A stretch of 64,000 nucleotides of DNA from NCBI GenBank assembly GCA_016271365.2, contig CM057456.1, forward strand, positions 1,396,395,001-1,396,459,000, written 5' to 3'. Below the pieces are notes generated by a model. The model had not been told where the DNA came from, did not search any database, and worked only from the letters and a program-made list of their open reading frames with translations. The first letter of the stretch is position 1; every line of letters begins with the position of its first letter. Source of the DNA: Neoceratodus forsteri (taxonomy: Eukaryota > Chordata > Ceratodontiformes > Ceratodontidae). This document shows, piece by piece, positions 10,319 through 20,657 of the stretch. The translations under genes were made by a program, and so were the position numbers.

Positions 10319-11061
10319 GTGTGTGTGTGTGACACTGGGTTGAATAGGACCCTGTCCCAGTTGTTATGGAGAAAGTGTTTAAATGCAGGGATCAGTTCTG
10401 TTCTATTCTTTTTCTGTCTGTTGTCTGTCTGGTTGCGCAACCACATTTTCCTGTGAGACCTAGGATTTGATCACCCTGATAGTCTCGTAGTTCTTTGCCT
10501 CTCACTGTCTGTTTTCCCTTTCTTGTCTGTCTTTTTCTTCCTTACGTATCTGCCGAGATAAAAATATATGTAGATTATTATGTGGACATGTGATTGATAT
10601 TGGGATCCTTTTGTTTAGAAATTATATAGTGTTAATTTTTGAAATGTATATAATTATAGTTTGAGATGATTGCAAAAAACTGTTTGAAACTCAGGAGGGT
10701 ACCTGAGTACAAGTTTTAAGCCTTTTGCAGAAGAGCTGTGGAAAAGGGGCCTCAGCCCAGGCACACTGTTTTCCTGCCAGCACCTACCTGAAACATAAAA
10801 GAACACTTTGGAAGATGCTTGTTAATAATGGGTATTGGAAGGACTTATAAGAGACCTGAGCTGCAATTGCATGGTAGCTAGATGCAGAGATTGAAGAAAA
10901 ACTCAGATGGATTTTTTCTGTTTATTTGACCTTTGTAAATAGTTATACTGAACAGTATTGTTTTTTTTATGTAACTGCTGGTACAAATAAAACTCTTGTT
11001 GCAAATTTTAGAGCTGCTTCTGGTTTTTCCTATGCTTCCTGACCTGTGCCTTGACAACACC
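10319..11061 (+). repeat. Gypsy-1 3' LTR
   Basis: A purine-rich tract (AAGGAGGG, 10311-10318) precedes a TGTGTG start, and the segment ends with TTGACAACA. A TATA-like TTATAAGAG lies near 10845, and AATAAA is at 10986-10991, followed by a T/G-rich stretch. The TG..CA limits are inferred because no second LTR is available for comparison. It provides promoter and poly(A) signals for the element. Confidence 0.6.
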
Positions 11062-11299
11062 CTTATACTTACCCCATTCCATAAGGAAATAATCTGAAAT
11101 GGGTGCAGTATAGGAAAATCTGAGGAACGTTAGTGCCGAAGACCCCAAGGCACACCTCGATGCTGTCAGTGGCTGGGAGATGGGGGTGGAATGGCATGAG
11201 CATTACGGCCAATGACCCCAAGCCACAGCCACAACGCCTGTCAATCTGTACAGGGTGGGCCTTTGTGGTTGGAAACCCTAATGCCCCAGGCACCTGTCA

Positions 11300-12085
11300 G
11301 TATTTTGTGCTCCAAATTTTCAACATGGGCTTTTTGGGACCCCACCTCATGAACAGTGGCACTATCATTTTGTTACTCGATCCTGAAAGGTGATTTCACA
11401 CAGTGAATGTGCCATTTGGCACAACAGCTGTGAAAAGACATTTTGCACAGGATGTGAAAAACGACATCTATACTGTTCATGAGAAGGTGTGAAGAAAATG
11501 GCACTGTTGAAAATCTGGAGTGAAAACATGAAAAAGTGGTGAAGTTACGAGCATGGGTAGAATTGCATAATGCACACTCGTAATACAGAAATTTGTTGGA
11601 ATTTGTTCAAATTTTCAACACGGCCTTTTTGGGACCTCCTCTCATGAATAGTAGCACTGGGGTTAATTAATCTTTCCCAAGAGTTGATTTGCACAGCGGC
11701 TATGCCATTGTGCGCCACAGGTGCAAAAACATGTTACAGGCAGGATGCAAAAAATGACAGCTGTACTGTTCATAAGTTGTGAAACAATGGTAATGTTGGA
11801 AATTTGGAGTGAAAATATTAAAAATTGGCGAAGTTACGAGCATGCGTACAAACTGCACAATGCACTCTTGTAATGCGTAATTTTGGGAGTTTTTTCACCA
11901 AACTTGCAACATAGGCTTCTTGGGACCCCACCTCATGAACAGTGGCACTGTCGTTTCATTACTCAGTTCTGAAAGGCGATTCTGCACAGCGACTGCAAAA
12001 TCACCTTTCGGGACCAAGAAACGAAATGACAGTGTCTGTGGTCATGAGATGGGGTTCCAAGAACCCCATGTTTAAAATTTTGTGC
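11300..12085. repeat. Element X subterminal tandem array and hairpin (copy 1)
   Basis: Three units of about 290 bp each carry the order: TTTTTGGGACC, CATGAACAGTGGCACT, a GATTT-GCACA block, GCAGGATGTGAAAAA, then GTTGAAAATCTGGAGTGAAAA and a GTGGTGAAGTTACGAGC motif. The last unit is followed by a reversed copy of its first 80 bp, so 11914-12085 can form a long hairpin whose stem includes the GTCGTTTC / GAAACGA segment. Confidence 0.75.
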
Positions 12086-12384
12086 CAAAACTCCAAAAGA
12101 TGGCTGAGATATCAACCTGTTTATCCCCCATTAATTGCCATTATAGGGCTTACCATGATTTTCTTCAGTTTGCGGTTGGCTTTTGAAGTGTGCAGATGTG
12201 TTCCTGGATTACAGTAGATTGCTTCTCCTGACCTCCGGATGTAAGTGTGCGTGAGGGGGATGCGGGAGGTGAGGTGAGTAGAGGGGTGTGGGGGCTGGTG
12301 GGAACAACGAGGGACTGTTTTCTTTTCAGGTTTAAAAATATGTACGTAGTGAGGCTGTTTTCTTTTTTACGGGTGAAAACAAAA

Positions 12385-12690
12385 TGGATTTTGCCACACT
12401 GGGGTGGGCTCCCAGTGTGCCAGACAAATGGGGGGATCAGTGTTGACCAGGGATTGGACACCTTGAGGTCAGCTGACAAAAGTGGTGTGGGGGGCGTGTC
12501 TGGCACTGGGAGTGGGCATCCCAGTGTCAGAAAAACATATTACTTTGGCACACTGGGGTGGGCTCCCAGTGTGCCACAATAGTGGGGGGGGGGGAGCATG
12601 CCAACATGGGGATTGGGAACCTCGTTGTCGGCAAAATATTTGTTCAGGCTTGGGGGGCCATGCTGACATGGGGATTGGGCACCTCGATAT
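12385..12690. repeat. GC-rich mini-hairpin array in element X copy 1
   Basis: GGCACACTGGG-GTGGG-CTCCCAGTGTGCC occurs at about 12542-12574, and a near copy lies at about 12392-12422. Each is a perfect or near-perfect stem of about 12 bp. GATTGGGCACCTCG-type spacers separate further variants near 12615 and 12675. Copy 2 has the same kind of array at 51443 and 51552. Confidence 0.7.
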
Positions 12691-12749
12691 CAGCTCTGGG
12701 GGGAGTGTGTGGTGGGTGGCAGAAACCTCCAGTCATGCACAGCAGGGCT

Positions 12750-13260
12750 CATATATTTATTTCACCAGGAAAGACACACTGAGCAAATGAGTTGCTCACA
12801 AGTCCAGCCATGTGTATTACTGTGCACTGTAATGTGCATTTATTTGTTAATTGAATTTTGTTGACCTGGTAAGCCCACTGGGCCTAGAAGTCCCTTTTTC
12901 AGGGGCAATTGGGGGAAAGGGGATACAGATGGTAAGCAACTGAAATTGAACCAGATTACGCTGTTGGTGGTATTTTTAGTGAATGCGAGAAATTTGGCCA
13001 GGATACTGGGGAAATTCTCCTACTCTTTTTTGATAAGTGCCATTGAATCTTTAGCATCCACCTGAACTACCACCAATCCAGGCAGATGGGACTTCGGTTT
13101 AACATCTCATCTGAAAGACGGCACCTCAGAAGTGCAGCACTCCCCCTCATGGTGCACTACAGTGTCAGTATTGGGATATTAACCCAAGTGCCAGATGTGG
13201 GAACTGAACCCACAGCATGGCTGGAAATTGTCTGGTTGCTCGGGGGGGTGGGGGTGGATC
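12750..13260 (-). repeat. LINE-tail-like and dispersed-repeat fragments inside element X copy 1
   Basis: Copy 2 of element X lacks this block, so it is probably inserted. It starts with TATTTATTTCACCAGGAAAGACACACTGAGC (minus-orientation LINE 3' end; related motifs lie at 3861 and 30943). It is followed by a TTGACCTGGTAAGCCC / CCCTTTTTCAGGGGC stretch and by TTTAACATCTCATCTGAAAGACGGC, a string I associate with a widespread vertebrate dispersed repeat. I cannot name the families with certainty. Confidence 0.4.
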
Positions 13261-13484
13261 TGCTGCTGCAATGATAAAACTGTTTGTGATTGGAGTGGCA
13301 GATTTGTTTCAAGTCTGGCACTCGCTCTGAAACTGCCATCATCGGCAGCTTCCCTGTTGATTGGTGGCCAAGGGACGAGCTCCTGAAAGTGTTGGTTGGA
13401 TTGGCCAAACACTTCCACACCTCTGCAATACTCTACTCCCCTCAAAATGTTTCTTGTGTGCTGTGTGTGCAAGCAAACATAAAA

Positions 13485-13791
13485 ATATGTTACAGGTGAT
13501 ACCTTTTATTGGACTAACCAGGGGTTAGATTGGGTAGGAGCTCACAGGAACTCTGTTCCACCACTTCTTAAAAAATTGTATGACGGTTCCACCACCTCTG
13601 TCATCTTTCTCCATTAATTAGTATCGGGGAGTTCCCCACCTAGAAATAACAGTTCCACCATCTAGGACTCTAGATACGAGTCCCCCACCTAAGCATTTCC
13701 AGTTCAACCACTGGAACTAACAAAATTGTGTTTGAGACTAGCTTTCAGGAGTTAAAAGTCCAATAAAAGGTATTACCCACCTGTAACATAT
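13485..13791. repeat. Palindromic MITE
   Basis: The left end (ATATGTTACAGGTGATACC, then TTTTATTGGACT) is the near-perfect reverse complement of the right end (AGTCCAATAAAAGGTATTACCCACCTGTAACATAT). The terminal inverted repeat is about 32 bp. The 240-bp core is non-coding with three related GTTCCACCA-type blocks. It abuts the right end of element X directly. This is a short DNA-transposon derivative; the superfamily was not determined. Confidence 0.7.
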
Positions 13792-15928
13792 GTGTTCTTT
13801 TTTCATCTATTATGATACAAAGCAGTGTAATTACTTGTATTATGGCCTTGGATTGGTGCAGTTCCATAATGATAGGGATCATATTCCCAGATCACAGTTC
13901 TAACTGACTATCAGTAGTTGTAAGTAGTACTGTTCCTTGGTGATCAGATAGACAGCAGAGAAATCCAGAGCTTGAATTTCTGTTTACATTGCCACTCTCT
14001 GCATACCTATGTAACTTTGAGTCATCAGCACAATAATAGATTGCCTGTCTCATTCTCTCTCTACCATTTGTCTGTTTTCTCAGTACAGTACAAACCATGT
14101 AGGTAAAAATAGTTTCTGCTATGTCAGATCTATTATTAGTTGCTGATAGGATTGTTCTTCAGTCACTGCCACTTTCCCCTGCTGTGTTAAGTATTGTGTG
14201 CAGTTAGCAGCATTCTTTAAGCTGCAGAAGTGGCACAGAAAACAGAACAAAAGTGCCACAACCATGAATTCATGAACTCATTAGATCTGGATGGTGTAAG
14301 GGGAGGAGGTGGGTGGCACAAAAAGACATAGAACAGCAGGGATCGCATGCATACCAATGAGTTAATGAAACTGCACTGTGGAAGCAGAAGGTAATATACA
14401 TTGTGTGAGCTATGCCACTGTCCGTCAGATGTACAGATATATAGTGTTATATTCTGTTATATTTTGTGTGTGTGTACATGCCACAAGAATGGCAGTGTTA
14501 AGGAAAGGTCTCATAGGATAGGGAGAGAGACTGGATTTATTTTAAATTATTTGACCTTCCTCTGACCTGAGAGGAACCAGCTTGCTTGCCAGAAAGCTGA
14601 CAATTACTTGTCAAAGGCTTGGGGGTAGCTGATCAAAGGGAATTTCCCTGGTTAACTGAGGGAAACAGAGGTAAATAAAATGTTCAGGAGATAGTCCCTT
14701 TTTACCTTAAAGGTAGGATGCTTTGGTCCTAGGAAACTGTCATGGTATATTGCTTTTGATGAGAAGAAAGGAAAAGACAGACATATCCATTCTGGCAGGC
14801 TATTGCGAATTCTTTTACAGGTGTCATAATTGTCAGGGAAGTATGACATCACAAGGTAGCCAGAAAAGTTTGTTAGGAAAGCACAAGAGTGACATCTACT
14901 GGTGAAAAAAAGAGAAAGCCACCTTTGAGACCAGACAGTTTTTTTCAGGCTTCCTTTAGTTACATAAGGAATTGAACCAGCGTCATTCTCTCTCATTTTG
15001 CTGAACATCTTCATGGGACACTCTTATCCTGATGCACAAGAAGCAAGACTGCTGTCAAAGAAAACTGAAACTTTCATTTACTTTTTCTGGACTTCAATCC
15101 ACTACAGACTTAAGGTAGAACTTAGCCAACGGTTTTAAGGTGTTTTTTTTTGTATGTACATGTCCACTTTTTATTGGTGTTATTCTGTGACCAAATTGCT
15201 CAAACCTTTTAGCTTTAAATGTATAATAATTATTATTTAGCAAAAACATTTTTTTTAAGAAACCTGCCTGAGTGAGATTGTTATATTGTGTGTGTGATTA
15301 TGGGATGTTTCAGTAATAATCTGTGATTAAACTGTTATTGCTAAGGGTTGCCATCATAAGCTACCAAATTGAACAAAGGGTCTGAAAAGGGAAAGTCTGG
15401 GTAAAGATAGGGGGAATACCAAAGTCTCAAAGAAGGGTCTGTGGGGATTTGAACCAGTTTATTGCACGCCTTGTGGGAGAAGGCAGAATCAGGGTTACAG
15501 TGCTACCCTGAAGAGGTTGTAACACCTGGATCTTCCCCCTTTGTGTAAAAACCAAGAAGGGTTCATATTTGGCTGCAAGACTCGAGACTAGTATTGTACC
15601 CTGATCCAGAGTAAAGAGGGGACCCTGGGACTTTGTGGTGAGTGTTCAGTTGTGAATTCAGCAAACACTATAGAAGGGCACGAAGAGGGTATCCTCTGTT
15701 TCCCCCTCCCTGTCACAGATTGCACTTAGGGGTAAGCACTGTGAGCTCAGTGGACCTGACCCTCCGGAGTGGGTCCATGACATATGTCAGTTCCATTTCC
15801 TGTCTGCACTGCTCCCTCTCCTCTGGTCATTGTTACATTGCATAGCTGTCACTATGCAGATGCAAAATACTGGGATGAATTGATCCTTTATTTGATGTTT
15901 GTAGTCTGGGGGGGGGGTTCTTTAGTCA
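13792..15928. other. Unresolved region, possibly LTR-like near 14.46-15.4 kb
   Basis: No coding sequence is recognised. A TGTGTGTGTG start near 14466, a TAGATGTCACT-type motif near 14893, an ATTAAA near 15327 and promoter-like composition suggest a retroviral-type LTR or leader ahead of the second Gypsy element. A matching second copy was not found, so this is only a suggestion. Confidence 0.3.
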
Positions 15929-16089
15929 TCCATGGGATTCTCGCCCTTTGAACTGTTGTATGGGTGACAAACCTGGGGGATGTTTGATCTCATAAAAGAT
16001 ATGTTGGAAGAAAAGGCACATGGTCCACCTAATATGCTTCAGTACATTCTGCAGAAGAGAGAAAGATTGGACTCAGTTGGCAAATTTTC
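15929..16089 (+). pseudogene. Gypsy-2 integrase fragment
   Basis: The translation reads GFSPFELLYG, a stop in place of the usual Arg, then MFDLIKDMLEEKAHGPPNMLQYILQKRERLDSVGKF in consecutive motifs. These match the distal DDE core and the start of the integrase C-terminal domain in Gypsy elements and resemble SGFSPFEMLYG in Gypsy-1. The fragment ends where CR1-A sequence begins; the exact junction lies within 16060-16095. Confidence 0.65.
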
Positions 16090-16360
16090 CAAAGATTTAC
16101 CCAGAAGAGTGGAGAAGGGCTCATGTGATCCTGCTCTACAAGAGTGGTAGCAGGGAGGAGGCAGGAAACTACAGACCAGTCAGTCTTACCTCAGTAGTGG
16201 GCAAGATTATGGAGACACTCCTTAAGGAAAGGATATTGCAACACCTAGAATCCATAGGAGCACAGGATCCAAGACAGCATGACTTTACAAAAGGAAGGTC
16301 CTGTCAAACTAATCTCACAGATTTCTTTGACTGGGTAACCAGAGTGGTGGACCAAAGGGA
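16090..16360 (+). pseudogene. CR1-A ORF2, RT N-terminal part
   Basis: The reading YPEEWRRAH, LLYKSGSREEAGNYRPVSLT and GRSCQTNLTDFFDWVTRVVD corresponds to RT blocks 0-2 of CR1 ORF2. The 5' end is truncated, so endonuclease and ORF1 are absent, as is usual for CR1 copies. The segment is open until the insertion junction (CCAAAGGGA, 16352-16360). Its continuation lies at 20673. Confidence 0.8.
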
Positions 16361-16632
16361 AACATAGAAACATAGACTTTGATGGCAGATAAGGACCGCT
16401 AGGCCCATCTAGTCTGCCCATTTCCCTACAGGATAGGCCGCAGATCCTAGTTAACTAACAGCCTATTTCTTCCTACTCCCACAAGAATTGCCTTATGTCT
16501 GTCCCATGCATTCTTGAATTCTCCCACAGTTTTAGACCCCTACAACTTCTTCAGGAAGGCTGTTCCATGCATCCACTCACCTCTGTGAAATAATACTTCT
16601 CACATTGCCCCTGTACCGCCTTCCTTCTATCC

Positions 16633-19267
16633 TTAAATTGTGTCCCCTTGTTCTTGCAAGTCTCTTTTTCTGAAAGATGCTACCTCTTGGACTTTGTTGA
16701 TTCCACTGAGGTACTTAAAGTTTCTATCATGTCCCCCTCTCCCTTCTTTCCTCAAGGGTATACATATTAAGCTCCTTAGTCTCTCCTCATATGGCTTCTC
16801 TTGCAGACCCTGCACCATTTTAGTTGCCCTCTCTGGACTGCCTCTATCCTGTCTATGTCCTCTGGAGATGGGGTCTCCAGAACTGGACACAGTACTCAGA
16901 TGGGGTCTTACCAACTGTCTGTACAGAGGGATAACAACTTCCTGTTTTCTGCTGATGATGCCTCTCCTATACATCCCAGTATACCCCAGCCTCCCTACTG
17001 CCTCTCTCACATTGCTTGCTAACCTTAAGGTCATCTGATATGATTACCCGGTCCTTTTATTTTTGTTGTTGTTACTACCTCCCCACCCATTGTGTATTCT
17101 TCCTGGGTTCTTGTTTCCCAGGTGCATTATTTTGCACTTCTTGCATTGAATCCTAGCTGCCATACTTCTGACCATTCCTCCAACCTTGCCAAGTCCCTTT
17201 TCATCCTTTCCACACCTCCTTGTGTATCAACCCTGTTGCAGATCTTTGTGTCATCTGCAAAAGGCATACTTTTCCTTCCAGTCCTCTGCAATGTCACTGA
17301 TGAAGACATTAAAAGGACTGACCCAACATTGAACTCCCCAAGCGGCACCCACTAACCCCCTCTCAGAGTGGACTCCATTTACAATTACCTTCTGTGTCCT
17401 GTTGTCCAGCCAATGTTTACTAGGCTACCACCCTGGGTCCCACTCCCAGGCTGGTTAATTTGACTATTAATTTTTGTGTGGGACTGTGTCAAATGCCTTG
17501 TTAAAGTCTAGTAGGCCATGTCCACAGCCCCTCCCTGGTCTACTACTTTGTCACCCAGTCAAAGAAATCTATTAGATCTGCCTGACATGACCTTCCCGCT
17601 GTGAACCCATGCTGCCTTGGGTCCTGTGCTCCACTGGCCTCTAGGTACTCAACTATTCTTTCCTTCAGAAGTGACTCCATCACTTTCCTACCACAGAGGT
17701 CAGACTGACAGGTCTGTAGTTTCCTGCCTCTGTCTTGGTCCCACTTTTGTGAAGGGAATCACATCCGCCTTCCTCCAGTCCTCGGGTACCACACCATCCT
17801 CCTATGATTTATTAAAAAGAGTAGCCAGTGGTTTCACTAGTTCTCCCTTAATTTTTTTAGAATTTGGGTGAATTCCATCAGGACCCATTGCTTTGTCCAC
17901 CTTCAGTTTTAGGAGTTCTTGCAGAACCCTTTCTTCTGTGAAAGGACTGGGATCGACCTCTATCAAGAGTGCTTCTGTTAATTGGATTAGGCACTTCCTC
18001 CTCTTTGGAATACTGAGCAGAAATATTCATTCAGTATTCCTGCTTTTTCACTGTCCCCTCTGCCCACCCACCGCTCATTCTGTTGAGCCTCACTATCCCT
18101 CTCCCTTGTCTTTCTACTGCTGACATTTCCTATAAAGGTTTTATCTCCTTCTTAACTGAGTTGGTATTATCTTTCCTCTGCCCGCCTTGCTATTCTGACT
18201 TCCCTCCCCGCTTCCTTCTGCCTTAACTGGTACAGCTCTCTGTCCTGCTCCTTCTGTGTTTCCTTATACTTCCAGAATGCTATCTTTTTCTTCCTGACTT
18301 TCACAGCCACCTCTTTTGAGAACCATAGTGGCTTTTTCTTTCATTTTGATTTGTTTATTTGCTTCACACAAAGGCTTGTTGCCTCTGTGATGGCAGTTTT
18401 GATAATTCCCCATTGTTGCTCCACCCCTCCTTCTAGCCTGTTTGCTAGTGCTTTTCTGAGGCACTCTCCATCTTGTACAAAGTCAGCCCTCCCAAAGTCC
18501 AGTACCCTCACTTTTGTGGCTGGTTGACTCTGTAGCTGAGTTTAACGTGAGCCACACTGTTTGATGGTCACTTGTCCCCAGATGGCAACCCACTTCTAGA
18601 TCTGAGATCCTCTCACTGCCCCGCTTTGAGAGCACGAGGTTCTAAGATTGCTCCTCACGCAGTGGGTTCCAAAACTAGCTGTCTAATGCCTGCTACCTGC
18701 AGGCATCAAGAATGGTCCTGCTCTTGGATGTGGCTGCAGCAAATGTGCTCAGTTAACATCTGGCATATTCAGGTCTCCCATCAACAGTATCTCCCTTTCT
18801 CTGCCATTCTAAGAATGCCTTCTATCATATCCTTGTCCATTCCTTCCCCTGACATGGGGTCTGTACAACCCCTGTGCGGATTGTGGTGCCTCTTCCAGTC
18901 TCCAAGGTGACCCACAGTGCCTCCTCTCCTCCCTGTTTACTCTTTTGTTCAGTTGCTTTTATCCCTTCCTTTACATAGAGAGCTACTCCTCCCTCTTCTC
19001 CCCTGCCTGTCTCTCCTGTAGGTTATGTACCCTGGTATGTTAACATCCCAGTCATGGTTCTCTGTGTACCATGTTTCTGACTGCTACGATATCCAGGCAT
19101 CCCTCTTCCATTAAGGCCATCAGCTCAGGGAGCTTGTTGCCCAGACTACGGGCATTGGTACTCATTACCCTCCATTTCCTGATGGCCTTACTCCCTTTTG
19201 CCCCATCCCTGTCCTTCTTGCCTTTGTCACTTACTCCATTTACCCCTGCCCTTCTCCCTATCGACAC
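16633..19267 (-). pseudogene. CR1 ORF2: endonuclease and reverse transcriptase, degraded
   Basis: The start (19267-19052) contains MSTNARSLGNKLPELMALM, the opening of the APE-type endonuclease. Central blocks are scattered across frames. RT with FADD (plus coordinates 17250-17261) is in the 17348-17127 segment: KMPFADDTKICNRVD-like and WQLGFNA. The C-terminal part (17034-16633) reads LVRPHLS, then ATKMVQGLQEKPYEERL and FRKRDLQ. The protein would nick target DNA and copy CR1 RNA. It has many stops and frameshifts and is dead. Confidence 0.8.
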
Positions 19268-19355
19268 CTCTATGTTGGTGTTTGCCGCACTTACTACCGT
19301 GATTATTTGGGGGAGCTAGGATTTTCCTGCTCCTTTCCAGTGCCTCCCCCCTTGG

Positions 19356-20302
19356 CTAGTTTAAAAGCTTGCCAATGAAGCATTTAAACCTATCACCTAG
19401 GATCCTGGTTCCCCTCCCGAACAAATGCAGCCCATCATGCCAGTATAGGTTTGCATCACTCCAGGTGGAACCCCAGTCCCCAATGAAGCCAAATCCCTGA
19501 GCTCCACACCAGTTTTTCAACCACTGATTGAATCCCATGGTGCAGAACACCCTAGCTTCTCCTATGCCATAGATGGGTAGCACCTCCGAGAAGGTTACCG
19601 TGCGTGCTACTTGACTAAGGCCCCTCCCCAATTCCACAAACTCTTCCTGCACTTCTCTAATCCCTTTCTTACCCAGGTCATTTGTCCCTAGGTGGACAAT
19701 GACATCCAGCTCCCTCCCCTGTGCAGCTGCTCTGGCAGTCCTGAGGATTCGCTCCCTGTCCCTCCAAGCCGTGGCGCCAGGCAGGCACCTTACCTCCCTC
19801 TCCCCTTCCTCCCCCAGTTCTACCTTCCTAACAATGGAGTCCCCCACAAGGAGTTGTTTCCTTCCCCTGCAGGGTCCCCTGCCACCCTCCTGTGGGTCTC
19901 CTTGTGGAGGTTCCCAGCATCCTCCTTGGTCTCCACTGTGGTGCCTCCAGAGGAACCACACTTGCCAGAATGGCATAGGAATTGTGGGAGAGGTACAACT
20001 GGAGGGATGCGCCTGTTCCACCACCCCACCCTCCCTGAGCCCACTGTGGTCCAACCGCCTCTTTCTTGGCAACCTCTGAGGCAACGGCAGTGGCACTGGT
20101 GGTCCCTGGATGGAAGAGGAGGTCCCCAAATCCTGGCCAACTCAGCCTGGAGATGAGCAACCTCCTCCTCAGCCCAGAGAGGCGCCTGCAGATGGGACAA
20201 CACTGCATCCTCCAGAACATCTCCCGGAAGACTGCTGCTCCACAGCCACTGCACTGCACCACTCCAATCATGTCTTATTTCTGGCCCCTTAACTGTTTGC
20301 AA
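19356..20302 (-). pseudogene. CR1 ORF1 with zinc-binding N-terminus and SGNH esterase domain
   Basis: The N-terminal part (from about 20271) has cysteine pairs, CSGCG and CCPICRR, resembling the PHD/zinc-like region of CR1 ORF1, followed by a leucine/arginine-rich helix. A frameshift leads to a 257-codon segment (20129-19356) with an esterase of the SGNH family: GDSIVRK (nucleophile Ser, about residue 96), HLGTNDLG (block III, about residue 146) and DGLHL (catalytic Asp/His, about residue 231). ORF1 is thought to bind RNA, with the esterase acting on lipids or membranes. Two or more frameshifts separate the halves. Confidence 0.8.
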
Positions 20303-20657
20303 TCCTTACTCTTTCCTGTGTTTTTTTCTCTCTCCTTACTTTCTGCCTGTGTGCCCTTTAAGCTCCTGATTGTCCTGTTCTGAGACAAGAATATCCTATA
20401 TTTCTCAGTAGACCACTTACTTGCTCAGAGGCAGACCTCCAGCAGCTAGAGGGGCTGGAGAGCTACTCTTGCCCTTCTAGGATGGTGGGTCCTTGGTGGT
20501 TCTGTGATCACTCACTTCCTGCCCCTAAACAGGAAGTTCCTGTTGTCAGCCAAATCCTGTGCCTATAAAAATAGAACTAGCTTTGGGTGCAGGGGAGGGA
20601 GGCAGGGCAATATAGTCCCAGCAGAGAAGTCCAGTCACACAGCAGTCCTTTCTCCTG

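Larger units (their letters stand above)
4381..11061 (+). mobile_element. Gmr1-like Ty3/Gypsy retrotransposon (Gypsy-1), 5' LTR absent
   Basis: The order along the element is gag (4478), protease (DSG at 5295, resumed at 7032), integrase (7386-8407), reverse transcriptase (8766), RNase H (9587) and a 3' LTR (about 10319-11061). Integrase upstream of RT is the Ty1/copia-like order known in the deuterostome Gmr1 group of Gypsy elements. No 5' copy of the LTR lies upstream; the gag side abuts a LINE end. An ORF1-only L1-type element (5351-7017) interrupts the protease. All reading frames are broken, so this copy is dead. Confidence 0.85.
11062..13484. mobile_element. Element X copy 1: large non-autonomous element with tandem and hairpin repeats
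   Basis: This copy matches 49611-51890 along most of its length. Its parts are a leader (CCCAAGGCACACCTCGATG), three direct repeats of about 290 bp (anchors near 11325, 11620 and 11910, each with TTTTTGGGACC and CATGAACAGTGGCACT), an inverted partial repeat (12000-12085) that makes a hairpin with the last unit, then GC-rich mini-hairpins at about 12393 and 12544. The right end GTGCAAGCAAACATAAAA (to 13484) is the same in both copies. The left end is missing because sequence matching starts at the Gypsy LTR edge. No protein is encoded; the ORFs here are frame noise in the repeats. Confidence 0.75.

Noticed and set aside
11133..12782. Several ORFs of 60-113 codons on both strands
   Set aside because: They fall in the tandem and hairpin units of element X; frames are not conserved between its two copies.
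13157..13499. Overlapping ORFs near the end of element X copy 1
   Set aside because: No motif; sequence is explained by element X and inserted repeat fragments.
14652..15014. 120-codon minus-strand ORF
   Set aside because: No recognisable domain, and the region looks like LTR or leader DNA.
19692..20383. Plus-strand ORFs of 105-154 codons
   Set aside because: They are antisense to the CR1 ORF1, whose esterase motifs are clear on the minus strand.
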